A stretch of 64,000 bases of DNA, from the NCBI GenBank assembly GCA_035387885.1, contig DAOOOW010000001.1, forward strand, positions 1-64,000, read 5' to 3'. Of the stretch, positions 34,809-43,472 are shown piece by piece (position 1 is the stretch's first letter; every line of letters begins with the position of its first letter). The position numbers and the translations under genes were made by a program. A model generated the notes under the pieces. The model was not told the origin of the DNA. It searched no databases and was given only the letters and a program-made list of their open reading frames with translations. Source of the DNA: DAOOOW01 sp035387885 (lineage in GTDB: Bacteria; Patescibacteriota; Patescibacteriia; UBA2196).

Positions 34809-35948
34809 TTATTTTTTTAATAAAAAATCAGGTTTAATTTTTAAACTTAAATTAAAAGTTACTAAACGTGGCTTAGCTGTTTCTGCGGTGGCAACTGGCT
34901 CTGCTTTTCCCAAAGTCACTGCCGAGATATCTACTTTTTCTATTATATCCAAATTTTGAAAAACCAAAATTTGCTCTGCCAAAGCGTGATAATCTTTAGC
35001 ATTGGCTATAAGGTTAATAGTTTTAGCATCATAATTAAATTGTAAATTACTATAATAAACTGTTTTAAGGGTATTTGTTTCCAAAAATACAAATATTTTT
35101 TCTGCATAAACATGGCCTTCAATTATTTTTTTTATTTCTTGTAAAATGTCAACAAATGCATTAATTTCTTGACTGCTGGCACGTATTTTTTTTGTCTCAG
35201 TAATAACATTTTCAGTTTCCTTTTCTAATTGTTTAGCTGTATTTTCTTTTTTATTGGCTACCGAATATAAAGGCACATAAACTCCAGCACAAAATAGAAT
35301 GGTAATTAATATAATTACAAAAAAATTTTTAATATTTTTTTTGTCAGAAATATTTTTAGCACTATCAGCTGGAATTAAATTGATGTCAAAATTATTTTTA
35401 GCTGGCTGGAAATTAGGTTCGTTTAAAATGGGTTTTTTACCTTCGGCAATAGGCTTTAATTCTATATCTTTCTGTTTTATAGACGGCTGAGGTTCAAATT
35501 TTAATTGTGGTTTAATCTCATTTTTTATTTCTGGCTTAACGACTGGCAAAGTGCTAGGCCAATTGTTCATGATTGGTCGCGACGGGACTGTATTTTTTAA
35601 ATTGGCAACTTCGGTCACGACTGGTTTGACTTTAAGTGTTGGATTCTGGTAAAACATTTTATGGGCTGGCTCTGGCGCTATAATCTTAGGTTGAGGAATT
35701 TCTGCAGCCGGCTTGGAATTGACAGTCTCTTTTTTAGGAGAAACAGTTACAGAATTTTTAGTTGCAACACCAGTAAATATTTTTTTGAGCTTATATAAAA
35801 AATTAGGCGTTTGATTTTGAACGTCTTCTTTTTTTAAAGAAGGATTAGATAGTTCTATTCTCAGAATTGCTTTTTCTGCTTCTTTCCTTTTCCATTCTTT
35901 AAGTTCAGATTCTCTGTTGTCCAAAGGCATTAAGTTAATAGATGACAT
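34809..35948 (-). CDS. pilN: PilN-like protein with long N-terminal extension
   Basis: 379 residues, about twice the usual PilN. The first residues (MSSINLMPLDNRE) resemble the PilN N-terminal PilM-binding motif INLLP, and a second copy of the motif occurs as FDINLIPADSAK near 190. Between them is a Pro/Lys-rich, probably disordered stretch (about 60-185). Then comes the transmembrane helix (FFVIILITILFCAGVYVP), a coiled coil and a periplasmic-type ferredoxin domain. The duplicated binding motif suggests two contact points for PilM. Confidence 0.8.
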   Translation of the reverse strand: MSSINLMPLDNRESELKEWKRKEAEKAILRIELSNPSLKKEDVQNQTPNFLYKLKKIFTGVATKNSVTVSPKKETVNSKPAAEIPQPKIIAPEPAHKMFYQNPTLKVKPVVTEVANLKNTVPSRPIMNNWPSTLPVVKPEIKNEIKPQLKFEPQPSIKQKDIELKPIAEGKKPILNEPNFQPAKNNFDINLIPADSAKNISDKKNIKNFFVIILITILFCAGVYVPLYSVANKKENTAKQLEKETENVITETKKIRASSQEINAFVDILQEIKKIIEGHVYAEKIFVFLETNTLKTVYYSNLQFNYDAKTINLIANAKDYHALAEQILVFQNLDIIEKVDISAVTLGKAEPVATAETAKPRLVTFNLSLKIKPDFLLKK

Positions 35949-35956
35949 AATAAATT

Positions 35957-37087
35957 TTAAACAATTTCCCTCATGGCCAAACCAACAGCCACACTGAATC
36001 TGGTAGCTAATTCACTTAAAGTTGATTTTAGTTCTAAGGGATAAATTATCCTGGCCCATGGATCACCAATAAAAACTTTAATATTTAAGAGATCGCTTAA
36101 ATATTTATCAATGTTAGGTAAAAACGAGGATCCACCTGTTAAAATTATTTTTTCTATTCTTTGATTTGATTGGCTAGAGGCATATAAATCAAAACAATAT
36201 TTAATTTCATTAATAATAGGCGCTACGACTTTCTCAATAACTTTTGGCAAGTTGCCTTCGCCTGGCAAAAAACCAATATCACGTTTAAATTGTTCGGCTC
36301 TCTTTTGATCAACATGCAAACTATTAACAATGACTTCGGTAATTAATTTGCCACCGACATCAACACTTCTAGCTAAAAGAGGAATGGAATTTTCTACGAT
36401 ACTAATATCTGAGGTCAAATCACCAATATCCACAATCATAACTGGATTTTTATCTCCCCCAACCATAGATCTTTCCATAGCAAAATTTTCTGTTTCCAAA
36501 CTCAAAAGTTCGAAACCAGCTTTTTTAAAAATTTCTACATATTTAAAGACTAATTTTTTAGGAGCAGCAGCAATTAAAACTTTTAGATTATCTTGTTTGT
36601 TGTTTGAAACCGCCTCCAGTGCTCCTTTTTCTTTTTGGCTAGTATTTTCAGCCGCGTTAACATTTTTAGGCAAAGGATTTTTTAGATCATTAATTTTTAT
36701 TTCTTTATCCAGAAGTTTCCAATCTAGAGTCATTTCTTCAAGTGGCAAAGGCACAAATTTTTTAGCTTGCCAATAAACAGCTTGGGGAATATCTTTTTTA
36801 TTCATGTTAGGCAAAGAAATAATGGATGAAAAAACAGAAAAACTCTGCAAAGCAGCAACTGTTTTTTTGGTGCTAACTTTAGCTTCACTACAAATTTTAA
36901 CTAGAATAGACGCCACTTTGCCCAAAGTTGCCTCAGAGCTATCATGAATAATATCTAGTGGTTCTTCGGCAAAACCGTAAGTTAACAAACGTGGTCGGCC
37001 ATTTTCATTTAACAATTCCACTACTTTAACACTGGCAGTTCCAATGTCTACACCTAAATAACTTGGATGTGATGAAAATAAACTCAT
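35957..37087 (-). CDS. pilM: Type IV pilus actin-like ATPase PilM
   Basis: 376 residues, cytoplasmic. Phosphate-1 loop YLGVDIGTASVKVVEL (12-27), second phosphate motif PVMIVDIGDLTSDISIV and adenosine motif IILTGGSSFLPN are those of the PilM/FtsA-like actin fold. It binds the N-terminus of PilN. First gene of the pilus operon; about 35 bp upstream the minus strand has TATAAT-like boxes in an AT-rich stretch, but no clear -35. Confidence 0.9.
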   Translation of the reverse strand: MSLFSSHPSYLGVDIGTASVKVVELLNENGRPRLLTYGFAEEPLDIIHDSSEATLGKVASILVKICSEAKVSTKKTVAALQSFSVFSSIISLPNMNKKDIPQAVYWQAKKFVPLPLEEMTLDWKLLDKEIKINDLKNPLPKNVNAAENTSQKEKGALEAVSNNKQDNLKVLIAAAPKKLVFKYVEIFKKAGFELLSLETENFAMERSMVGGDKNPVMIVDIGDLTSDISIVENSIPLLARSVDVGGKLITEVIVNSLHVDQKRAEQFKRDIGFLPGEGNLPKVIEKVVAPIINEIKYCFDLYASSQSNQRIEKIILTGGSSFLPNIDKYLSDLLNIKVFIGDPWARIIYPLELKSTLSELATRFSVAVGLAMREIV

Positions 37088-37248
37088 AAAGATTTTTCCC
37101 CAATTAATTTTAATAATTATATTATAACATAAAATTAAAAAACAATCTACTTAAAATTAATTTATAATTAAAATACTTGCCAAAAAAAAATTTTTATATT
37201 ATTTATTTAATATTTTTATTTTTAAAAAAATATTTTTTTAAAAAAGTA

Positions 37249-37277
37249 TTTACAAATAAAAAAAAATTATTTATAAT
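37249..37277 (+). promoter_or_regulatory. Promoter for the lysine-rich histone-like gene
   Basis: TTTACA (37249-37254), 17-bp spacer, TATAAT (37272-37277). The predicted leader is about 150 nt. The rest of the interval 37088-37407 is extremely AT-rich and shows nothing else I can name. Confidence 0.65.
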
Positions 37278-37437
37278 ATATGTAGATAAATAAAATCTGT
37301 GGATATCTTTTTTAAAAAATAAAAATTCATTTTGATATTTTATTAAAAAAAATAATAAAATACAAAAATGAGTTTTGATAATTAATTTTTCTCCCCATGC
37401 TCGTCGTATGTGTTGGAGGAAGCGAAAGTTTTCTATT

Positions 37438-37533
37438 ATGCCAATGAAGAAAAAGAAAGCTGCTAAAAAAGCTGTTAAAAAAACAGTTAAAAAAGTAGCT
37501 AAAAAGAAAGTTGCCAAGAAGAAAAAGAAATAA
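37438..37533 (+). CDS. Very small lysine/alanine-rich histone-H1-like protein
   Basis: 31 residues: MPMKKKKAAKKAVKKTVK followed by more K/A/V repeats and a terminal run of five lysines. Composition (over 60% lysine) and the AKKA/VKK periodicity match bacterial H1-like tails that bind DNA or RNA. The start could also be the in-frame ATG at 37408, adding ten residues. A GGAGGA sits at 37415-37420, 17 nt before the chosen ATG, within a hairpin (37391-37419). It has an upstream promoter and a strong terminator, which argues for a real gene. The opposite-strand frame here is a shadow. Confidence 0.65.
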   Translation: MPMKKKKAAKKAVKKTVKKVAKKKVAKKKKK

Positions 37534-37570
37534 CTTATCTTTTTCACTTCTAGGAATTTTCTAGAGAAAC

Positions 37571-37600
37571 AAAAAATCCTTCTTTAAAGAAGGATTTTTT
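37571..37600. terminator. Bidirectional terminator between convergent genes
   Basis: AAAAAATCCTTC-TTTAAA-GAAGGATTTTTT: 12-bp perfect stem with T-runs on both strands, between the histone-like gene (plus) and the surface protein gene (minus). Confidence 0.9.
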
Positions 37601-37625
37601 GTTTTGTTAATAATATAAAACATTT

Positions 37626-40310
37626 CTATTTCTCTCTATTTCTCCAGACACTGGCTTCAATATAGGGGTGGACTGTACCTAAACCTTTTTTAAAACTCTG
37701 ATAAATTTCCTCTGGACTGTAGCCACCATAAATAAACGCATTAGCATAATTTTCTAAATTAGCCCTACTAATAGTCAAAGTCACATTGTTATTTAGTTTC
37801 TTAAGCTCACTTTTTAAATTACTCAAAGCTTTAGTTTTATTCTCGGCGCTAATAGGCACCAATTTGCTATAACTACTTTGTGATAATTTATTACTGGCTT
37901 TTTTATCCTCATTAACCAACGGACCATAACCGCCACGAATTTCTGTTAAATCTTCATAACCATCACCGTCTGTATCCACTTTATCAGAAGCTGTGCCGTA
38001 TAAAGATTCTTGATAATTGGACAAACCATCATCATCTGGGTCTAAAACATAATCTGTCGCAGTTAGTACTGGATTGGTATTCACAACATTATTGCCAGTG
38101 GCAACTGTACTAAAATTAATAACTTGTTCAAAAACATTATCTGCTTCATTGGTTTCTTTAATTTGATTTTCGCTATCCACGACTAGTTTAAATTTGTGGG
38201 CTTCGGCTTTATCAAAAATCCAACGGTTGCTACCACCAACTACATAAGAAAGACCTTTGCTCAAGGTGTTAGTGTTTAAACCAGTACTAACTAATTTATC
38301 ATCTAAATATATTTTGAACCAGAAACTGGTGCTCATGTCACCTTGGCTATCATTTTTGATATTGGGTAAGATTAAAAATGGTTCATTAATCTTAGGCAAA
38401 CTCGTTAATTCACTTAAATTTTCTGGATTATAAAATTTAAAATTTGTGACCACCAAATTTGGTGTTTGATTAAGAGTGCCACAAGTTTCTGTTTTGTCTG
38501 CTGGTTTAGAAGTGCTACACAAATTGTCAGCTACTTTAACCCCAGAATTATTTTGGCATTCATAAGACTTTGATTTCACGCCATTAGCAGAACAACTGGA
38601 CCAATTGCTAGCTAAATTCCAAGCATAAGTAACTGTCGTCGGATCATCTGTACCATCTGAACCTCCAGGATTATTGCCACTGGTAGTTGGTAAATTTAAC
38701 TGAAAAGATTTATAAGAAGAGGAAATACTATAATCAAAATAAGCAAAATAAGTTATAGAAACTTTTTTATTAGTACTATCAACTATAACATCGGTATCAT
38801 TAATGGCCTTAATGGCATTAATCTCTGCGTCTGTAAATGTTTTGGTACAAGTAATTTCTGTTTCAGCACTTTTGGCTAAAATATTTTCTAAAGCTGTTCC
38901 ACAAAGCATATAATCTTCTATAGGATTGGCTAGTTGAATTTTAAATTGCAAGGCCTTGTCTTTAGCCAGATCAGCAGAGGAATTATTAGTTAAAATTGTT
39001 TTAAAAGTAACTGTTTTACCATCTGTGGCAACTGTAGCCACGGGATCAGTTAGAGAAACTCCTGTAATAGATGTGGCCTTATCTGTTGGCTTAGTAAGAT
39101 TAAATTCTCCTGCTTCAGAATAAGCAGAAGAATTTAAATAAGCAATATATTTGACGGTTATTTGATTGCCCGCTAAGGATACATTACCCTCAGAAACATC
39201 AACAAAACCGGCGATAAGATTAATACGCTCGACATTTGGATAATCAACAGGACAAGAAATTGTTTTAGTGCTATTATTGGTAATTTCACCTGTAGTTGTA
39301 TCGCACAATAAATAATCTTCAACCGTTGCAGAATCTTTAAGAGGAATCTTAAATTGTAAAACAGTATTAACAGCTAAATCACTGCCAGATTTATTAGTTA
39401 AAGTAGTTTTGAATTCAACTTTGCCACCAGAGACCAAGCCTATGCCTGGTTTAGAAAGAGATATACCAGTTGTGGAAGGAATATTAGGTGTAACGCTGTC
39501 TGATGGTTTGGTTAGTTGAAACTCATTTTTTCCAGAATAATTGGAAGAATTTAAATAAGCAATATATTTAACTGTAATTAAATTCCCATTAATTGCTATG
39601 TTGCCACCAGAAACATCGGCATAACCAGCCAAAAGATTAATAATATCAGCGCTTGGATAATTTACTGGGCAAGAAATTATTTTAGAACCAGAACCATTAT
39701 TTTTTTTAATAATTTCATCACCACTATTTGTTTCACAAAAAACATAATCCTCTGTAGGATTATTTAATCCAATTTTAAAAACTAAATTTGTATTAGCTAG
39801 CAAATCCGCATTAGAATTATTAATTAAAGTGGTTTTAAATTCAACTTTGCCCCCAGATACAATACCCATTACTGGTTTAGATAAAAAAATATCCCCTTCT
39901 GATTCACCTTTTTCTAAAATCGTATATTCAAAATTAATTTCACTACAATCAGAAAAATTGCCACTAGCCGAATCACATGCCCTAATAGTTAACTTGTGAT
40001 AACCAATAGACAAATTTGTAAACTGGTATATGTAAGGATTATTTCTATCTGTTTTAGCACTTAGTAAAGCCGAACCTAATTGATTATTATCTAAAACATA
40101 ACTCACAGAACTGCTCTTATCTATATTATATTTAATTTCTAAACTATTTATAGTGCCACTAGAAGATGCCCAAGTTGGACTAACGGCAGTTATTTGAGGC
40201 GTCAATTCACCATCAATAAAAGCTGCTTCTGCTTGAGTTAAATAAAAAAATGGCGCCAAAATTAAAATTGACCCCATAACTAAAAAGAAGATTTTTTTTG
40301 AGTTTTTCAT
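37626..40310 (-). CDS. Surface protein with three tandem repeats, TSP1-like, CARDB and EF-hand-like domains
   Basis: 894 residues. Signal peptide (ends TQAEA, near 29). After an Ig-like domain come three homologous units of ~130 residues, each starting LSKPxxGxVSGGKVEFKTTL or close to it and containing a DYLLCD/DYVFCE and a SCPV/ITCTK cysteine pair. Residues about 555-610 resemble a thrombospondin type 1 repeat (NWSSCSANGVKSKSYECQN), 615-735 a CARDB domain (PNLVVTNFKFYNPENLSE, ETNEADNVFEQV), and about 755-800 carry calcium-loop motifs (DPDDDGLSNYQESLYG, DTDGDGYEDLTEI) as in TSP3/EF-hand surface proteins. Adhesin-like; ligand unknown. Confidence 0.75.
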   Translation of the reverse strand: MKNSKKIFFLVMGSILILAPFFYLTQAEAAFIDGELTPQITAVSPTWASSSGTINSLEIKYNIDKSSSVSYVLDNNQLGSALLSAKTDRNNPYIYQFTNLSIGYHKLTIRACDSASGNFSDCSEINFEYTILEKGESEGDIFLSKPVMGIVSGGKVEFKTTLINNSNADLLANTNLVFKIGLNNPTEDYVFCETNSGDEIIKKNNGSGSKIISCPVNYPSADIINLLAGYADVSGGNIAINGNLITVKYIAYLNSSNYSGKNEFQLTKPSDSVTPNIPSTTGISLSKPGIGLVSGGKVEFKTTLTNKSGSDLAVNTVLQFKIPLKDSATVEDYLLCDTTTGEITNNSTKTISCPVDYPNVERINLIAGFVDVSEGNVSLAGNQITVKYIAYLNSSAYSEAGEFNLTKPTDKATSITGVSLTDPVATVATDGKTVTFKTILTNNSSADLAKDKALQFKIQLANPIEDYMLCGTALENILAKSAETEITCTKTFTDAEINAIKAINDTDVIVDSTNKKVSITYFAYFDYSISSSYKSFQLNLPTTSGNNPGGSDGTDDPTTVTYAWNLASNWSSCSANGVKSKSYECQNNSGVKVADNLCSTSKPADKTETCGTLNQTPNLVVTNFKFYNPENLSELTSLPKINEPFLILPNIKNDSQGDMSTSFWFKIYLDDKLVSTGLNTNTLSKGLSYVVGGSNRWIFDKAEAHKFKLVVDSENQIKETNEADNVFEQVINFSTVATGNNVVNTNPVLTATDYVLDPDDDGLSNYQESLYGTASDKVDTDGDGYEDLTEIRGGYGPLVNEDKKASNKLSQSSYSKLVPISAENKTKALSNLKSELKKLNNNVTLTISRANLENYANAFIYGGYSPEEIYQSFKKGLGTVHPYIEASVWRNREK

Positions 40311-40459
40311 AAGTTTTTGTTTTAATTTTTGTTTTTATTTTAAGAAACTTTTTTGTATTTAATGTTATTATAGCACACTTTTTGTTTAAAGTCAAACATT
40401 TTTTATTTTTTTACTGTGTTAATTAATTAGCTAGCCAATAATTTAATTCTGAATTTTAA

Positions 40460-41872
40460 TTAAAACAATTTTTCTTGATACTTTTTTCTTTCTTTTTCAC
40501 TAAAAATTTTTACCACTCCATATTGGCCATCAAATCCCGGCTGAACAAAAAGCTCGCCTGCACGCATTCGCCTGATACCCTCAGCAATTTCTGATAAACT
40601 TTTTTTCTGCAAGTCGACTACATCAACATTTAATAAAATATTAAATTCATTGCCAAAATTTTCTATTAAATTTGTATATTCTTTTTGCACTTGTTTTGAT
40701 GTTCTAGATTTAATTCCCAAAGCTTCAGCAATAATTTTATCCAAACCCACTAATTTTTTATAAGGCAATCTTTTGTTGTCAACATAATTTTCTTTTCTGT
40801 CTTTCTCCGCTAATTCCTCCACTCTGTTTAAAACACCTATCACTAATGGTTTCTTACAAACCGGACAAATATTTTTTATTTTTTTAGATTCTTTTGGTAA
40901 ACAAGAAAAATTACATACTCGATGGCCGTCAATATGATACATACCTTCTTCTGGGTAAAATTCTATGGTATATAAAAAATTTTTTGGATTTTTATTTTTA
41001 ATAATCTCACAAATTGTATCATACGATATTTTGTCCCATTCATTCCCCGTAGGGGCAGGCTTTATGCCTGCCCTCGTGTAATTAATTTCAAAAACATTTG
41101 CCTCCCTGCCAATATTTGGCAAAGAATGTGCATCCGAATTGGAAACAATCGAAACCTTATCTAAATTTTTTATTCGCCAATTCATTGGTGGATCACTAGA
41201 TAGCCCTGTTTCAATAGAAAAAATCTTATCTGATAATTCTTCAAAACATTCTTCAATAGAATCAAAACCAGATTTAGAACCAAACATGGCAAACCAAGGC
41301 GTCCAAATATGCGCTGGAATTATCATGCACCTTTCATCAATTTCTAAAACAATTCTGACTAATTCCTTCGCATCCAAGCCCAAAATTGGTCGGCCATCAG
41401 ATTTTAAATTACCAATTTTCCCCAAAGCCAAATTTATTTTTTCCACTGTTCCCAAATTCGGCGCCAAAACCACAATATGCAATCGTCTACACTTACCACC
41501 TTTAGAATAAATACAAGAAATCTCTGCTGAACAAATAAATCTTGTTTGACCTGCCATCCCTGCGCCCTCGTTTGTCATCCCGAGCGTAGCGGAGCGAAGC
41601 CGAGGGATCTCTTCTTTATTTTGAATTTTTAATTTTAAATTTGTTTCGAATTTCGGATTTCGAATTTCGGATTTTATTACATAAAGTCCATTTTCTCTCT
41701 CCACCAACTTTTCTTTCATCTCTTTAAACCATTCCGGATGGGTAAAATCTCCGGTCCCCACCACATTAACACCTTTTGTTTGACAGGTCTGATCAATTTT
41801 TTCTAAAACCAAATCTAGCGAGCAAGCGCGTGAATATTTGGAATGAATATGTAAGTCCGCAATTATTTTCAT
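40460..41872 (-). CDS. Endonuclease Q family PHP-domain DNA repair nuclease, with repeat-derived insertions
   Basis: 470 residues. PHP metal motifs are visible: DLHIHSKYSRACS (6-18), GTGDFTHPEW (39-48), SAEISCIY (115-122), PAHIWTPWF (186-194) and SNSDAHSLPNIGRE (244-257); a zinc pair CPVCKKPL follows at 336-343. This is the EndoQ layout, an enzyme that nicks 5' of deaminated or abasic bases. Residues 68-109 and 265-278 interrupt the conserved order exactly where the DNA carries dispersed repeats and palindromes, so they are probably inserted elements that kept the frame. No Shine-Dalgarno sequence. Confidence 0.8.
   Translation of the reverse strand: MKIIADLHIHSKYSRACSLDLVLEKIDQTCQTKGVNVVGTGDFTHPEWFKEMKEKLVERENGLYVIKSEIRNPKFETNLKLKIQNKEEIPRLRSATLGMTNEGAGMAGQTRFICSAEISCIYSKGGKCRRLHIVVLAPNLGTVEKINLALGKIGNLKSDGRPILGLDAKELVRIVLEIDERCMIIPAHIWTPWFAMFGSKSGFDSIEECFEELSDKIFSIETGLSSDPPMNWRIKNLDKVSIVSNSDAHSLPNIGREANVFEINYTRAGIKPAPTGNEWDKISYDTICEIIKNKNPKNFLYTIEFYPEEGMYHIDGHRVCNFSCLPKESKKIKNICPVCKKPLVIGVLNRVEELAEKDRKENYVDNKRLPYKKLVGLDKIIAEALGIKSRTSKQVQKEYTNLIENFGNEFNILLNVDVVDLQKKSLSEIAEGIRRMRAGELFVQPGFDGQYGVVKIFSEKERKKYQEKLF
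41039..41080. repeat. Palindromic element inside the EndoQ gene
   Basis: Contains GGGGCAGGC-TTTAT-GCCTGCCC, a perfect 8-bp-arm palindrome, encoding YTRAGIKPAPTGNE. The same core type (GCAGGC/GCCTGC) occurs at 49836-49852 and 61121-61140. Confidence 0.75.
41546..41683. repeat. Two adjacent dispersed repeats inside the EndoQ gene
   Basis: Two families abut: (a) TCATCCCGAGCGTAGCGGAG...GCCGAGGGATCTC at about 41576-41613, also seen degenerate at 41891-41937 and 55927-55970; (b) an AAATTTGTTTCGAATTTCGG type at about 41637-41683, also found in 23S at 46140-46180. They encode SEIRNPKFETNLKLKIQ and EEIPRLRSATLGMTNE. Confidence 0.75.
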
Positions 41873-41884
41873 ATTGGCAGTTAG

Positions 41885-41995
41885 TGGTTTATCCCGAGCG
41901 GCTATTTGGGTCGCTATGAGCCGAGGGATCTCATTTTATCCCCACCTTTTAAAGGCGGGGTCTACTGGCGATAGCCAGAGGGGGCGGTTATATAT
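41885..41995. repeat. Intergenic palindromic repeats between EndoQ and a hypothetical gene
   Basis: A degenerate TCCCGAGCG...GCCGAGGGATCTC element followed by TCCCCACCTTTTAAAGGCGGGG and further GC-rich inverted segments. The interval 41873-42069 holds no gene I can support. Confidence 0.65.
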
Positions 41996-42024
41996 TTTAA
42001 TTCTATCATTTTATTTAATAAAAC

Positions 42025-42056
42025 AAAAAACAGTTATATAAAAATAACCGTTTTTT
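42025..42056 (-). terminator. Terminator of the 42070-42350 gene
   Basis: AAAAAACGGTTAT-TTTTAT-ATAACTGTTTTTT on the minus strand, 13 bp past the stop; one mismatch in the stem. Confidence 0.75.
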
Positions 42057-42069
42057 AACAAATTTTATC

Positions 42070-42350
42070 TTATTTTAATGTTTCTAATTTAGATTTTACA
42101 AATTCATGATAAGCACCAATTTTTTCGTCTATCAAACTACGTTCTTCATCAGATAAACCACCTTCTCTTTTTAGAGATTTTTCTAAATTCATTAAAAATG
42201 CCGGTTCTACATCTTCTTTCCCCTTAATATAATTATCTATTTTTTCAATCAACCTTTCTAATTTTTTTCTTTGGCTGTAGCAAAGAGGCTTTCTGTTGGT
42301 CGTTCTGTTTCATTTGTTATTCTACCAGGAAATTGTTCAAGAGGATTCAT
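42070..42350 (-). pseudogene. Small hypothetical gene split by a -1 frameshift at an A7 run
   Basis: A 30-codon frame starts at the ATG 42350 (MNPLEQFPGRITNETERPTE) and stops just after an A7 run (plus-strand T7 at 42272-42278). The next 60 codons lie in the -1 frame and read KLERLIEKIDNYIKGKEDVE to the stop at 42070. Joined at A-AAA-AAT the product is one coherent helical protein of about 92 residues. This may be programmed frameshifting, a real mutation, or a base error. A good promoter lies upstream and a terminator downstream. Family not recognised. Confidence 0.5.
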
Positions 42351-42417
42351 AAAATTAATTTATTTTTAATAAAAATAAAATTATTTTATTAAAAATTTAA
42401 TTATAACTTATGTTTCT

Positions 42418-42444
42418 ATTCTACCCCCCCGCCAGAACTGTCAA
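42418..42444 (-). promoter_or_regulatory. Promoter with C7 tract in the spacer, for the 42070-42350 gene
   Basis: Minus strand TTGACA (42444-42439), 15-bp spacer containing G7, TAGAAT (42423-42418), with TTTGTGCATAA just upstream. The 15-bp spacer is short; slippage of the G7 run would change promoter strength. The layout is nearly the same as at 43200-43227. Confidence 0.7.
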
Positions 42445-42462
42445 ATTAAAGTTATGCACAAA

Positions 42463-42499
42463 CAAAAAACCGCTCAAACACAATATTAAAACGGTTTTT
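42463..42499 (-). terminator. Terminator of the 42514-43146 gene
   Basis: AAAACCGTTTTAATATTGTGTTTGAGCGGTTTTTT-type hairpin on the minus strand, 15 bp past the stop. Confidence 0.7.
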
Positions 42500-42513
42500 A
42501 TTGCTTTAATTTT

Positions 42514-43146
42514 TTACCCAAATATCTCTTGTATTTTTTCTTCATCTGTTTTTGGCATCTCTTTAAAACTTAAAGAGGTATGATTTTCAACTATTTGTTT
42601 TCTTTTTGCTTTACCCTCTTTTTTTTCTTCCGCTATATTTTTTACATTATATTGATCCTCTACAAAAGAGATTAATGGATTTAATGCATATTCTATATGC
42701 CCTATTAAAGAATAATCTTCCAATTCTTTGTCGTCTAATTCAATTTTATAAATTTTGAAATGCCTTCCTATTGATTTCATCTCTCCGTCATAATCCTCGT
42801 CAAATTCTTCTCTGTTTGTCATCCATACTTTTAATTTTGTACCATTTTTATGCTGTAAATCAAAAACAAAATTTACTGGTTGTCCATCTTCACCAATATA
42901 CCAGAAAGTATCCTTTTCTCTTTTTGTTTTATTTTTTCCTTCGACAACAATATTAATTATTTCAAATTTGTCAATTAGTTCGTTTAATTCTTCTGCTTTT
43001 TTTTGAATCTCTGCTCTATTCATTTCCAAATTAAATTTATCTCTTTCTCTCTCTATTTTATTTTGTGCTTTTTTTGAAAATTTTACTTCATCAAGATTAT
43101 CTTTTAGCGCACCTCTGGGTGTTTTTTCTAATTTGTATTCTGACAT
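42514..43146 (-). CDS. Hypothetical protein with coiled-coil N-terminus
   Basis: 210 residues, soluble and highly charged. Residues about 22-60 (FSKKAQNKIERERDKFNLEM) are a predicted coiled coil; the centre (TFWYIGEDGQPVNFVFDLQ, KVWMTNREEFDED) is a beta-rich part; the tail is lysine/glutamate-rich. I do not recognise a family. No Shine-Dalgarno sequence but a good promoter at 43200-43227 and its own terminator. The near-identical promoter of the next gene suggests co-regulation of the two. Confidence 0.65.
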   Translation of the reverse strand: MSEYKLEKTPRGALKDNLDEVKFSKKAQNKIERERDKFNLEMNRAEIQKKAEELNELIDKFEIINIVVEGKNKTKREKDTFWYIGEDGQPVNFVFDLQHKNGTKLKVWMTNREEFDEDYDGEMKSIGRHFKIYKIELDDKELEDYSLIGHIEYALNPLISFVEDQYNVKNIAEEKKEGKAKRKQIVENHTSLSFKEMPKTDEEKIQEIFG

Positions 43147-43199
43147 AATGTTAAATTAATTTTATTTTTTAAAAATAAAATTTTAATTATCTTACCTTT

Positions 43200-43227
43200 A
43201 TTCTACCTCCCCAGCCTAATCTGTCAA
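43200..43227 (-). promoter_or_regulatory. Promoter of the 42514-43146 gene
   Basis: Minus strand TTGACA (43227-43222), 16-bp spacer, TAGAAT (43205-43200), preceded by TTTGTGGATAATTTTG. Same upstream box and -10 as the promoter at 42418-42444. Confidence 0.7.
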
Positions 43228-43270
43228 ACAAAATTATCCACAAATAAAAATTTTCCAAACTAAAAAGCGA

Positions 43271-43390
43271 CATTGTTCTGGCGCTAGCCTACTTTCGCCC
43301 TATTGGACTATCATCGGCGATGAAGTGCTTAACTGCTGTGTTCGAGATGGGAACAGGTGTGACCACTTCTCTTGAAGCACCAAAACATTG
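43271..43390 (-). rRNA. rrf: 5S ribosomal RNA
   Basis: About 120 nt. Conserved loops are present on the minus strand: GTGGTCACACCTGTTCCCAT, CGAACACAGCAGTTAAGC and GGCGAAAGTAGGC. The two ends pair (CAATGTTTTGG / CCAGAACAATG), and the pairing continues outwards as AAAAGCGA/TCGCTTTT, giving a processing stem followed by a T-run that may also terminate transcription. It lies 110 bp after the 23S gene. Confidence 0.93.
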
Positions 43391-43472
43391 TCGCTTTTTA
43401 CATTTTCATTAAAGTAATTTGAATCTTTATTCGGATTCATTCGAAAAAAATTCGTAATAATTCGGAATTTAT

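Noticed and set aside
37203..37547. 114-residue minus-strand frame rich in Phe/Leu opposite the lysine-rich gene
   Set aside because: Phe/Leu/Ala-rich sequence is the complement of lysine codons and AT-rich DNA; the plus frame has promoter and terminator.
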